DNA of 53,478 nucleotides from Paludibacteraceae bacterium (GCA_017559385.1 JAFYSK010000048.1:1-53478), one strand, 5' to 3'. Positions 1-8,076 are shown, counted from the first letter of the stretch. Notes: generated by a model not told the origin, from the sequence alone. A program made the numbers and translations.

Positions 1-19
1 CACTGATCTCACGGATTAT

Positions 20-300
20 CACGGATGTTTTGGATTTGATCTCCTAGCCCTATCGGGCAGAAATCTTATAAATCTTATTTACAAGGTTCACTTGCAATCA
101 AGATTATAAGGTTCTCCGAAACTGATTACCACCGCTCCTCATATCGCCTTGAGCGATACTCGTGCGCTGAATCTTAACTGCAACGACTCTGATTAGACTC
201 TGATTGGTCTCTGAAATGTGTACCGCTACATTCATAAGATTAAGCGGATGAGCGAAGCGAATGCTAGCGGTGGCAATAGATTACGGAGTACATAGAAAAG
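20..300. repeat. Dispersed palindromic intergenic repeat, copy 1
   Basis: Non-coding stretch sharing long blocks with 1968-2350 and shorter blocks with 51548-51700 and 52205-52335. Hallmarks are 'cagaaatcttataaatctt', then 'ttaccaccgctc', then 'cgctgaatctta'. The same motifs recur inverted at about 230-290 (taagattaagcg, then agcggtggcaatag), so the unit forms a large imperfect palindrome like a BIME/REP pair. No gene is seen in 1-387. Confidence 0.75.
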
Positions 301-387
301 AGGGATTAGGCGTGGGAGATAAGATTTATAAGATTTCGTGAGCGCAGCGAGCAGGAGCTAACACCTTTAAAACTCTTTTAACTAGAT

Positions 388-424
388 ACAAAAAAAGACT
401 GCTTTTCGGAGCAGTCTTTTTTGT
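388..424. terminator. Bidirectional intrinsic terminator
   Basis: Hairpin GACTGC/GCAGTC with an A-run before and a T-run after, so it can work on both strands. It lies downstream of the minus-strand gene at 570-1886. An almost identical copy (2413-2448) lies directly downstream of parC; the flanking 'actagatac' and 'tttagaac' are also shared, so a parC-downstream segment appears to have been duplicated. Confidence 0.85.
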
Positions 425-468
425 GTCTTTAGAACTTGATCGGCAAGTTTTTTATCAAAAAACTGCTG

Positions 469-501
469 CAAAGGTAGTGTTTTTTTGCCGATATCGGCAA
501 G
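469..501 (-). promoter_or_regulatory. Orphan leftward promoter with palindrome
   Basis: On the minus strand TACCTTTG (469-476) matches the Bacteroidetes -7 box. About 21 bp upstream lies CTTG inside the perfect palindrome TTGCCGATATCGGCAA (485-500), a candidate operator over the -33 region. A transcript starting near 462 would reach the terminator at 388-424 after only about 70 nt, and no coding sequence fits there. It may drive a small RNA or be the remnant of a deleted gene. Confidence 0.4.
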
Positions 502-569
502 TTTTTTGGTATAAAAAAGGAATTTTTATTGAAGTTTGAATATTCAATCCATGGCGTACTAACTACAAA

Positions 570-1886
570 TCACCTAATAACAATCCATCTTGGTTGGTTG
601 TTTTTGTCCTCTTTGTTATACTGCAAAAGAGTAGGGTCTTCGGCTTCTTTGAGTGTTACCCCAATCAAGTCTGCCCATTTTTGTGCTTTCTTGGTAGTTT
701 TGCGATGTCGCTGAATACTGCGTGTGTTTCTTTCCCAATGCCGTTTTTTTTGTTTTGGTACTTTGGGTTCGTAGGTTACTCCTTGCGCAATAGCCGTTGC
801 CACTTCCGACTCGCTGGCAAAATCAACAGGCTGATAACTAATTTTCCGACACCTCTCAAGCCAATGATTCCACTCATCCGTTGTTTTTCCTATGACAGAT
901 TCCGACCATTTCTCTGTCTTCTCCATCTGCATTACCTTGTCCCATACACGCCATGTGATAGGCTCCTCAGAAATATAATAAGGCTGTTCGCAGGCTACAT
1001 ACACCAATTTTACTTGCGTGTTCTTCAGTTTCACTTTCCTTACCATCGTTGGTTCTTCTTCTACCTGCAAGGTCGGTTCATCGAGCAATGTCAATGCCAA
1101 TCGCAAACCACAATAATTGGTCGTTTTGTTTGGATTAAGATATTCACGACGAGATAGATATAGATTGGCTTCACAATTGTCATAACTGCCCCCTCTGACT
1201 ACTTTCCATTCTCCGCTTTCAGGCCCTTTCGGATTTGGTTCTGTCCCTAAATGATATCGGCCATACCAATCACTACACCATTCGCTCACATTGCCAGTCA
1301 TGTCATACAATGCCAATTCATTAGACCACCTACTCGCTACTTGATGTTGCCGAAAACCTGCATTATTCAGATACCAACTCACACTATCTATGATATTGCT
1401 ACCTGCAAAACGATACCTTAAACTTCTATTGCCTCCTCTAGCTGCAAATTCCCATTCGGATTCTGTTGGCAAGCGAAAAGGCAAACCAGTTATACTATCT
1501 AATCTGCGGATAAATTCTTGGCAGTCATACCAACTGATATATGCCATAGGGTGAGTAGGTGTATAAAAATCATCTAAGAAATTCCATTCAGGCATAACTG
1601 CTTTCCATAAAGCTTGTGTTACTTCTGTTGTACCAATATAATATGTATTTAGGGCAACGGTATGAGTCGGTAAGTCTGTGGATATACTCTCACGATGTTG
1701 CTCGCGTGTACCACCCATGATAAATACGCCTCCTTCTACTCTCTGCATATCAAAGGGTACGCCGTTGACTTCAAAGTGAAGTACTTGTAGTGAGTCGGGG
1801 ATAGATGATTTGGGCTTGGCGCACAAAGAGGCTAGTCCGCCCAAGCAAAGTACTATATATAATAAGGTGTATTTGTGCATAACCAT
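570..1886 (-). CDS. Exported SUMF1/formylglycine-generating-enzyme-like protein
   Basis: A 438-residue protein with an N-terminal hydrophobic export signal (about residues 1-23, likely signal peptidase I cleavage after Leu-Cys-Ala). Residues about 50-265 look like the FGE-sulfatase (SUMF1) fold: the opening GGVFIMGG, 'GTTEVTQALWKAVM', 'LPTESEWEFAARGG', 'YDMTGNVSEWCSDWYG', 'VVRGGSYDN' and 'NYCGLRLAL'. In Bacteroidetes this fold is found in formylglycine enzymes and in gliding/secretion proteins such as GldK, so the fold is clear and the exact role is not. The C-terminal third (about 300-438) is rich in Lys, Arg and Glu and resembles no domain I know. It stands alone between two copies of the same terminator, suggesting a stand-alone unit inserted beside parC. 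Confidence 0.8.
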   Translation of the reverse strand: MVMHKYTLLYIVLCLGGLASLCAKPKSSIPDSLQVLHFEVNGVPFDMQRVEGGVFIMGGTREQHRESISTDLPTHTVALNTYYIGTTEVTQALWKAVMPEWNFLDDFYTPTHPMAYISWYDCQEFIRRLDSITGLPFRLPTESEWEFAARGGNRSLRYRFAGSNIIDSVSWYLNNAGFRQHQVASRWSNELALYDMTGNVSEWCSDWYGRYHLGTEPNPKGPESGEWKVVRGGSYDNCEANLYLSRREYLNPNKTTNYCGLRLALTLLDEPTLQVEEEPTMVRKVKLKNTQVKLVYVACEQPYYISEEPITWRVWDKVMQMEKTEKWSESVIGKTTDEWNHWLERCRKISYQPVDFASESEVATAIAQGVTYEPKVPKQKKRHWERNTRSIQRHRKTTKKAQKWADLIGVTLKEAEDPTLLQYNKEDKNNQPRWIVIR

Positions 1887-1967
1887 ATCTTTTTACACAA
1901 ATATTATGCCAAACAATCGCACCTTCGGTGCTGTTTTATCGCCCTTCGGGCTCTTTTAAGATAAGAT

Positions 1968-2350
1968 AATCTTCCCCCACGGATCTCACGGATTATCACG
2001 GATGTTTTGGATTTGATCTCCTAGCCCTATCAGGCAGAAATCTTATAAATCTTTTTGCCCCAATAACCACCCTAACCAACGTGCTCCGCAATCAATTACC
2101 ACCGCTCCTTGTATCGGGAACATCCGATACAACACCGCTGAATCTTAACTGCACCGACTCTGAAATGGCTTTGATATGCGTACAGCCACATTCATAAGAT
2201 TCAGCGCACGAGTATCGCTCAAGGCGATATGAGGAGCGGTGGCAATAGGTTTCGGAGAACATTGAAAAGAGGGATTAAGCGTGGGAGATGAGATTTATTA
2301 GATTTCTCGAGCAGCTTGCTGCGAGTAGGATCTAACACCTTTAAAACTTT
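1968..2350. repeat. Dispersed palindromic intergenic repeat, copy 2
   Basis: Repeats the text of copy 1: 'cacggattatcacggatg', 'cctagccctatc', 'cagaaatcttataaatct', 'accaccgctcc', 'cgctgaatcttaactgca', followed by the inverted half 'cataagattcagcg' and 'gaggagcggtggcaatagg'. It fills the gap between parC and the SUMF1-like gene; I see no gene in 1887-2412. Confidence 0.8.
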
Positions 2351-2412
2351 AAAAACCTTTAAAACTCCTAAAACAGCACCATAGGTGCGACTAAAACCCT
2401 TAGAACTAGATA

Positions 2413-2448
2413 CAAAAAAAGACTGCTTTTCGGAGCAGTCTTTTTTGT
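2413..2448. terminator. Terminator of parC
   Basis: Hairpin GACTGC/GCAGTC between A7 and T6 runs, five bases beyond the parC stop codon. Near-exact duplicate of 388-424. Confidence 0.9.
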
Positions 2449-2452
2449 ATGT

Positions 2453-5134
2453 TTAGAACAGACTCAGCTGGTCGGCTACGGGTTTGCTATCTTCAGGGAC
2501 CTCGTTGGTGATGGTGAATGGTACATCCACTACTGGAGCCTGAGGGGTAGCTTTTTTGTCTTGGGTAGGAGCCTCGTTAGCTGGCGCTTCGGCAGGAGCC
2601 GATGTGTTGTCTGATTCGTCGTTATCCTCGCTAGCATCGGTATCCGTAGGTTCCTCTTCAGGCTCTGGTTCGGGCTCAGGAGTGATATCCTGGATATTAG
2701 CCACCTCCCATGTAGCGAAGCGTTTTCCCTTGGCCTTGGCCGATTTGACCTCGATGAATTCGGACATGAGTACCTCCATGGTCGCTTTGGTCTCATCCAC
2801 AAAAGTGAGTTGGAAGGTAGCTTCCTCGCGGTCGGTGAGGATAGTCATCTTGCTATCCGTGTTCTCGCCCAACATGTTTTGCGACTTGGCTTGTGCATCC
2901 AGTTGGAAGCGTTTGCCATAGTAATAGCCCAAATCGGCATTCCACATGGCTAGCGACCATACCTTGTCGCGGTCGAACTTCTCGATGCGCCAGATGTTTT
3001 GGTCGAAGTGAGCGGTGAGTTCGAAGGAAGTAGTATAGTAGTCACCTGTGGTGGTGATAACCAAGATACGATCGTCCTCCACGAACTCGCCCAAGTACAT
3101 ACCTTGTCCGTCGTAATTGAGGCGCAAGACATCTGGATCAAACCACACTTTGCGTCCGCCTAGGGTAGAGTGCCCCTTCTGCTTGAGGGTGATAGATTTG
3201 ACATCGTATTTGGTCAGCACATTACCGCGTGCGGTACGGCTCTTGATAGCAAGTTCGCTAAGGTCCTTGATGACCTCGAGCTTCTTGAGGTGTAGGGCAG
3301 GTTTGAGGGTTACGCGTATGATCTCGGCTTCACCATTAGGGTTGGCCGTGAAGTACATGACGCGTGAGCCAGCTTTGCCTTGGGTGAGATCATACTCCTT
3401 GTCGCGTGCAATACCAGTAACGGCAAAGCGCTTCATATAGTAGATTCCGCCCTTGCCATCGCGGTAGATGGCGTTGTAGATGGTACGATGGTCGTTCTTG
3501 CGGAAGATATCGATATGGATGATATCCTTGCCGACATAGATCTTGTCGGCTACCTTGACGATCTTGTACTTGCCATCCTTGTGGAAGATGATGATATCGT
3601 CGATATTAGAGCAGTTGCAGAGGAACTCGTCCTTCTTGAGGGATGTACCGATAAAGCCATCCGCGCGGTTGATGTATAGTTTTTCGTTAGCCTCAACAAC
3701 AGTCTTGATATTGATATTGGCGAAGTTGCGCACCTCTGTGCGGCGTGGGTACTTGGCTCCGTACTTGTCTTTGAGCGACGAGAACCACGCAATCGTATAG
3801 TCGGTTAGATTCTTGAGATTCTTGATAGTAGCCTTGATCTTCTTCTCGAGGTCCTTCATCAATTCATCTGCTTTCTTCGCATCGAAGCGTGTGATACGAA
3901 TCATGCGGATCTCAAAGAGTCGTTCGATATCCTCGCGGCGCACTTCGCGCACGAGTTTAGGTTTCCAAGGCTCCAGGGCTTTGTCCACAAAAGCGATGAG
4001 CTTCTCCTTGTCAGGAGCATTCTCGTAGCCTTCCTCCTTATAGATACGATTCTCGATGAAGATCTTCTCGAGCGAAGTGAAGAAGTATTGTTCTTCGAGT
4101 TCGGCCTTGAGGATCTCTAGCTCCCATTTGAGCAGGGACTTGGTATGTTCCACGGACATACGCAATAGCTCGCTGACGCTGGTGAAAACAGGTTTCTTGT
4201 CTTGTACCACGCAGCAGTTAGGCGAGACATTGACTTCGCAGTCGGTGAATGCATACAATGCATCAATGGTCTTATCGGATGAACTACCCGGCATTAGTTG
4301 CACCTCAATGCGTGCTTCTTTGGCCGTGAAATCCTCTACTTTGCGGATTTTGATTTTGCCTTTTTGAGCCGCGCGTGTGATGGTCTCGATGATCTTGGTA
4401 GTGGTAGTACCGTAAGGAATCTCGGTGATGATGAGGGTCTTGTTGTCGTCGGACTTTTGGATCTTAGCGCGTATGCGGATGGCACCTCCTCGTTCTCCGT
4501 CGTTGTACTTGCTGACATCGATCTCGCCGCCAGTAGGGAAGTCAGGATAGAGGTGAAACTCCTGGCCACGCAGATGTGCGAGTGCGGCATCGCAAATCTC
4601 GCAGAAGTTGTGTGGTAGGATCTTAGAGTTGAGACCCACGGCAATACCTTCGACGCCTTGTGCCAACAGTAGTGGGAACTTGACTGGCAGATTGATAGGC
4701 TCTTTTTTGCGACCATCATAGGACATCATCCAATGAGTAGTCTTAGGATTGAAGACGGTCTCGAGGGCAAACTTGCTGAGTCGTGCCTCGATATAACGAG
4801 GTGCTGCGGCGCCGTCGCCGGTGAGGATATTACCCCAGTTACCTTGGCAATCGATGAGCAGGTTCTTTTGACCTAATTGCACCAGAGCATCACCAATACT
4901 AGCATCGCCGTGAGGGTGATACTGCATGGTTTGACCCACGAGGTTGGCCACCTTGTTGAGTTTGCCGTCGTCCACCGCACGCATGGCATGTAGGATGCGT
5001 CGTTGCACAGGCTTAAGACCATCCTCGATAGCGGGGACGGCACGTTCCAATATGACATACGAGGCATAGTCCAAGAACCAATCTTGGTACATGCCCGTCA
5101 AATGTTGCTTTACGGAGTCGTTAAATTCGGCCAT
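2453..5134 (-). CDS. parC: DNA topoisomerase IV subunit A
   Basis: This 893-residue type IIA topoisomerase A subunit cuts and rejoins DNA with ParE to separate linked daughter chromosomes. Visible hallmarks are 'YASYVILERAVPAIEDGLKP' near residue 23, the 'HPHGDASIGDAL' segment near 73, and the catalytic tyrosine Tyr114 in 'AAPRYIEARLS'. A winged-helix/tower region, a long coiled coil (about 330-450) and a C-terminal DNA-wrapping region without an obvious GyrA box follow. The tail after residue 810 is acidic and Pro/Glu/Thr rich and ends in DQLSLF, which fits the consensus sliding-clamp-binding pentapeptide QLxLF. ParC is favoured over GyrA because of Bacteroidetes-like wording and the missing GyrA box. 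It has its own terminator and lies downstream of a 55-residue membrane protein gene. Confidence 0.9.
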   Translation of the reverse strand: MAEFNDSVKQHLTGMYQDWFLDYASYVILERAVPAIEDGLKPVQRRILHAMRAVDDGKLNKVANLVGQTMQYHPHGDASIGDALVQLGQKNLLIDCQGNWGNILTGDGAAAPRYIEARLSKFALETVFNPKTTHWMMSYDGRKKEPINLPVKFPLLLAQGVEGIAVGLNSKILPHNFCEICDAALAHLRGQEFHLYPDFPTGGEIDVSKYNDGERGGAIRIRAKIQKSDDNKTLIITEIPYGTTTTKIIETITRAAQKGKIKIRKVEDFTAKEARIEVQLMPGSSSDKTIDALYAFTDCEVNVSPNCCVVQDKKPVFTSVSELLRMSVEHTKSLLKWELEILKAELEEQYFFTSLEKIFIENRIYKEEGYENAPDKEKLIAFVDKALEPWKPKLVREVRREDIERLFEIRMIRITRFDAKKADELMKDLEKKIKATIKNLKNLTDYTIAWFSSLKDKYGAKYPRRTEVRNFANINIKTVVEANEKLYINRADGFIGTSLKKDEFLCNCSNIDDIIIFHKDGKYKIVKVADKIYVGKDIIHIDIFRKNDHRTIYNAIYRDGKGGIYYMKRFAVTGIARDKEYDLTQGKAGSRVMYFTANPNGEAEIIRVTLKPALHLKKLEVIKDLSELAIKSRTARGNVLTKYDVKSITLKQKGHSTLGGRKVWFDPDVLRLNYDGQGMYLGEFVEDDRILVITTTGDYYTTSFELTAHFDQNIWRIEKFDRDKVWSLAMWNADLGYYYGKRFQLDAQAKSQNMLGENTDSKMTILTDREEATFQLTFVDETKATMEVLMSEFIEVKSAKAKGKRFATWEVANIQDITPEPEPEPEEEPTDTDASEDNDESDNTSAPAEAPANEAPTQDKKATPQAPVVDVPFTITNEVPEDSKPVADQLSLF

Positions 5135-5177
5135 TGATATTGACGGCAGTAAATCCGATAATTCCTAGGATGGAAAA

Positions 5178-5345
5178 TTAATCAATGAACTTGTTGACAA
5201 TGATATAGGTAGCAATACCTACAACCTCCAACGCCAAAGCGGTAACAAGTAGATAATTTTCTGGCAAACTAAAATAGTAAACAGCCAAGCATGCTACGCC
5301 TAGCAGTACTAGGATTGCGCCTAAATTTTTGAGAAAAGTATTCAT
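5178..5345 (-). CDS. Small two-helix membrane protein
   Basis: A 55-residue reading frame starting MNTFLKNLGAILVLLG and ending KFID. It has two hydrophobic helices (about residues 7-27 and 32-50) joined by a short polar turn, so it should sit in the inner membrane. It lies 43 bp upstream of parC on the same strand and has its own consensus promoter, so it may be co-transcribed with parC. Small proteins of this shape are common in Bacteroidetes and carry no assigned function. The start is the only ATG that keeps both helices. Confidence 0.65.
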   Translation of the reverse strand: MNTFLKNLGAILVLLGVACLAVYYFSLPENYLLVTALALEVVGIATYIIVNKFID

Positions 5346-5385
5346 ATTTTTAGTTTTAATAATTTTACTATATAGTAATTCGCTG

Positions 5386-5417
5386 CAAAGGTAGCACTTT
5401 TTTTTGAAATATGCAAG
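5386..5417 (-). promoter_or_regulatory. Promoter of small membrane protein/parC
   Basis: On the minus strand TACCTTTG (5386-5393) with CTTG 20 bp upstream (5414-5417) matches the Bacteroidetes promoter pattern, 41 bp before the ATG at 5345. It separates parC expression from the disrupted dprA upstream. Confidence 0.65.
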
Positions 5418-6344
5418 CGAAAACTTATTTTTTCACTCGCCACATGCCACCAGGCATTGATTTGACCAGGTCTTGCAGCTCCATCATGACCAGTTCGGAG
5501 GCTACGATATTGTATGCCAATTGTGTTTCAATGACGAGTTGGTTGATGTGTATGCCATCTTCTGCCTCCTGCAAAATTTGATATAAGAGTTCTTGTTGTA
5601 CGCTTAGATCGGCTAGCAAGGTAGGCATCGGTGTTTGTGTGTCATGGTTGGTTTTGCCTTGCCATTGCATGCAAGCAATCAGGTCGTCAGCAGATTCTAT
5701 CATTTGTGCTTTTTGTCGTTTGATCAGATTGTTGCATCCAGTGCTACACTCGTCATCTATGCGTCCTGGTACGGCAAAGACCTCTCTGCCATAATCTATA
5801 GCCATGTCTGCCGTGATTAATGATCCGCCCTTTTGCTTGGATTCCACCACCACTAGCGCATCTGCCAAACCCGCTACAATTCGGTTGCGAGCCACAAAAT
5901 TAAAACGTTCGGGCTCGGTACCGCAGGTGTATTCGGTGACTATACCACCTTGCTCCAAGGCTTTAACTGCCACATTGCGATGCACGGAGGGGTAGATCCT
6001 GTCTAGTCCGTGAGCGGGTACAATGATAGTTGGTATTCCTGCCTCGATGGCTGCCCTATGAGCTACGACATCGATGCCATAAGCTAATCCGCTGACGATG
6101 GTCAGGTCGGGTAGCTGATTGGCCAGGTCCAGTACCAATCGTCGGCACCAGTCCTTGCCGCGTTCAGATGGGTGGCGCGTACCAACCACGCTGACCATAT
6201 GCTTGGCATTCATGTTGACATTACCCTTGCTGTACAACACCAGCGGAGCATCTACGCAACTGGCCAAACGATAGGGGTAATTGTCGTCCTTGTAAAAGTA
6301 GGTGGAAATATGATGTTTGTCAATAAACTGGAGTTCTTGGCGTG

Positions 6345-6349
6345 CATGT
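6345..6349. repeat. Target-site duplication, left copy (CATGT)
   Basis: The 5-bp word CATGT occurs here and at 40099-40103 in direct orientation at the two host/phage junctions. Five base pairs is the duplication length made by phage Mu. Deleting everything between plus one copy restores the dprA frame exactly. Confidence 0.8.
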
Positions 6350-6356
6350 ACGGGCA

Positions 6357-6374
6357 GGAAAATGAAAGGTGCAT
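6357..6374 (+). promoter_or_regulatory. Left end site L1 (putative transposase binding)
   Basis: GGAAAATGAAAGGTGCAT, 7 bp inside the left terminus. Its core AAAATGAAAGGTGCA is repeated exactly at 7246-7260 and, inverted, at 40052-40066 at the right end. Sites near both termini in inverted orientation are what MuA-type transposases bind. Confidence 0.6.
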
Positions 6375-6448
6375 AGCCTAAAATGGTCTTTTGATTGGTT
6401 ATGAGGGAGTTATGCAATATGGCGCGATAAAATGAATTGTGCATAACT

Positions 6449-6531
6449 GTGCATTTACTTGGCATTTACTTGGCATAAGGGAGGTTAAACGCCTCCTTTT
6501 TTTGTGCATTTACTTGGCATTCACTTGGCAT
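6449..6531. repeat. Left-end tandem 11-bp repeats around a terminator
   Basis: On the minus strand the 11-mer ATGCCAAGTRA occurs as two tandem pairs, each ending in ATGCAC (6449-6476 and 6504-6531), with 55 bp between the pairs. Between them (6479-6503) GGAGG...CCTCC followed by T7 forms an intrinsic terminator on the plus strand, which could stop host transcription from entering the phage. The repeats may bind the transposase or repressor. Confidence 0.6.
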
Positions 6532-7245
6532 GGGCTTCACACGCGTAAATAACAACAACCAAAGAACCGACTTGCCGCTGCGGCGATGGTACCATAAAAA
6601 TGCCTCAAATGACACCCAAAACAAACGCTTTTCCTTAAATAAAATAACGCACGCTACATACACATATACACGCGCGCGTAAAAGACCGCTTAAATAGCTC
6701 ATTTTGACGCGTTTAAGGCGGTTTTGTTGTTTGTATGGGTAAACGGTCAGGCGCTGCGGATCAATGTCCAGAGAACGCAATTTCAAAATGTCGCTGGAAA
6801 GGGCGTTACTCAGGGCGAATAACAACCATAATACAGGACATTTATAGGACAATTAGCCCGCTAAAAAAGGCGTTTAATAGGCTATTAAAGGGCAATAAAA
6901 AGGGCGTTAATTGGTCATTTATGCTGCGGTTAAATATACCCAAAAAAAGGCTGATTTTCGCAATGGGTGGACATATTGGATGTACAAATGGGCGGACAAA
7001 TGGGCGGACAAAACTCTGAATTACCCCCCTCTGAATAACCCCCTTTAAGACACCAAAGTTTGGAGTATAGACCCCTTTAATGCACTTTTTGTGCAGGAAC
7101 AAACATACCTTAATGTACCAAAAATAACGCGAATCACCCCCTTTAAGTACCTTTTTTTGCACGAAAAATGTAGTTAATACGCACAAAATCAGCATTTTAA
7201 CGATTTTTACCTACTTGAAAGGTCTAAAAACGGCTAATTCAGGGT
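6532..7245. other. Non-coding left-end region of the prophage
   Basis: No convincing gene; the two minus-strand open frames here are low-complexity. Visible structure includes the inverted repeat ACCGCTTAAA/TTTAAGGCGGT near 6685-6730, a tandem 'gggcggacaaat' repeat near 6985-7010, and three spaced copies of CCCCTTTAA (about 7039, 7072, 7137). In Mu the left end holds transposase and repressor sites, and these repeats may have that role here. Confidence 0.4.
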
Positions 7246-7285
7246 AAAATGAAAGGTGCAACCCTATAAGAGCTGCACCCTATTA
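7244..7285 (-). terminator. Repressor terminator / internal end site L2
   Basis: GGTGCA (7255-7260) and TGCACC (7274-7279) form a hairpin on the minus strand followed by TTTCATTTT, just after the repressor stop. The same sequence contains the 15-bp core AAAATGAAAGGTGCA (7246-7260) shared with the left and right end sites, so it may serve as both terminator and inner transposase site. Confidence 0.55.
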
Positions 7286-7304
7286 TTATATATGGAAATT
7301 TTTC

Positions 7305-7997
7305 CTACTCGAATCGAATTGCACCGAGGACTATAGACAGCGAACGGATCTCAGTTTTGGGCAATTCAAAGGGCGGATAGTTTGGGTTATCCGACTTGCA
7401 AATGACATAATCTGTATCCTCATCACACGGAAAGAGGCGCTTCACCATAGCACCCTGTTCGGAGTCAATCACATAGATCTTGCCCCATTGTATGAAATGG
7501 TATGAGGTCAGCTTACGGCATGCCAGTATGTCGCCACTGGAATACTTAGGGTACATGCTGGAACCACTCACGCGGATCATAAACTCAGCATTAAGCTGCT
7601 GAAATTCGGGTACCAGATAGCGTTGGCAGTCGTGTATCTGTATGGTAGGCGAATCAATTCCGTTGAAGCCAGCCACCGCATCCACCGGAATAAGTGGGAT
7701 ACCCGCCTGCGTAAGGCAGGTGGTAGGTTGGTTCGTCCTTGGTTCGTCCTTGGTTCGTGGTTGGTTTTTTACAGGTATGGTACATAGCATATCCCCCTCA
7801 CCTGTCAGGAGCCATGTTTTACTGAATGTCGGATATTTTTCCAAGATCAACGCAACTAAGTCTGCGCTTAGTTTCTTGGTTTTCCCCCTTTGAAGGTCAT
7901 ACAACTTGGTTAGTGAGTATCCGAGAATATCGGAAAATTCACGTGTGTTAAGCTTTAATTCGGACAAAATTGCCCCTAAAATGTCCTTAGATTCCAT
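7305..7997 (-). CDS. LexA/CI-like phage repressor
   Basis: A 230-residue protein: an N-terminal helix-turn-helix (about 1-60, 'TREFSDILGYSLTKLYDLQRG') that binds operators, a short linker, and a C-terminal S24 self-cleaving domain. The catalytic Ser147 is in 'VSGSSMYP' and Lys186 in 'GAMVKRLF'; the candidate cleavage bond is Ala109-Gly110 in 'VDAVAGF'. By analogy with LexA and lambda CI, activated RecA would trigger cleavage and prophage induction. An upstream in-frame ATG would add seven residues (MYFFVFF), but the start at 7997 matches the usual repressor beginning. The linker is coded by three tandem 11-bp repeats (about 7728-7760), a likely unstable stretch. It is transcribed away from the early operon; its stop codon overlaps a GGA-N6-TCC motif also present in the intergenic region. 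Confidence 0.88.
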   Translation of the reverse strand: MESKDILGAILSELKLNTREFSDILGYSLTKLYDLQRGKTKKLSADLVALILEKYPTFSKTWLLTGEGDMLCTIPVKNQPRTKDEPRTNQPTTCLTQAGIPLIPVDAVAGFNGIDSPTIQIHDCQRYLVPEFQQLNAEFMIRVSGSSMYPKYSSGDILACRKLTSYHFIQWGKIYVIDSEQGAMVKRLFPCDEDTDYVICKSDNPNYPPFELPKTEIRSLSIVLGAIRFE

Positions 7998-8021
7998 AAA
8001 AAACACAAAAAAATACACAAA

Positions 8022-8068
8022 ATAGGAAAAAAATCCTATAAAAATTTTGTTATGTCGGAAATATTTCC
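8022..8068. promoter_or_regulatory. Candidate repressor operators
   Basis: Two palindromes of the form GGA-N6-TCC: ATAGGA-N6-TCCTAT at 8022-8039 and GGAAATATTTCC at 8057-8068. The second sits between the -33 and -7 boxes of the early promoter. A third GGA-N6-TCC lies at 7294-7305, at the repressor stop. Their position between the divergent repressor and early operon makes them likely binding sites of the repressor. Confidence 0.65.
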
Positions 8069-8076
8069 TACCTTTG
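8046..8076 (+). promoter_or_regulatory. Early (lytic) promoter
   Basis: TTTG (8046-8049), exactly 19 bp, then TACCTTTG (8069-8076): a perfect Bacteroidetes housekeeping promoter. It drives the early operon that begins at 8152 and is overlapped by a palindromic operator. Confidence 0.85.

Larger units (their letters stand above)
5425..6465 (-). pseudogene. dprA: dprA, 3' part cut off by the prophage
   Basis: Encodes the Rossmann-fold body and C-terminal winged helix of DprA, the protein that loads RecA on incoming single strands during natural transformation. Motifs are 'MVSVVGTRHPSERG', 'VSGLAYGIDVVAHRAA', 'VPAHGLDRIYPSVHR', 'NFVARNRIVAGLADALVVVE', 'KGGSLITADMA' and 'FAVPGRIDDECSTGCN'. The first about 40 residues of this reading frame are phage DNA (6350-6465), so the product is an artificial fusion. 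Host coding starts at the target-site repeat (6345-6349); the missing first 50 codons are at 40094-40249, on the far side of the prophage. Rejoining them through CATGT gives a single in-frame protein of 356 residues, a normal DprA length. The fragment may still be made from a phage-end start, but it lacks the N-terminal region. Confidence 0.92.

Noticed and set aside
594-1157. Plus-strand open frame of 187 codons opposite the SUMF1-like gene
   Set aside because: Antisense shadow; the minus-strand product has clear family motifs and a signal peptide.
6341-6344. TGGC as a 4-bp target duplication (left flank TGGC, right TGGC at 40108)
   Set aside because: Joining dprA through TGGC puts the two halves in different reading frames, whereas CATGT keeps the frame.
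6466-7195. Two minus-strand open frames (128 and 117 codons) in the phage left end
   Set aside because: Low-complexity, repeat-driven sequence overlapping terminators and end repeats; no start context or recognisable domain.
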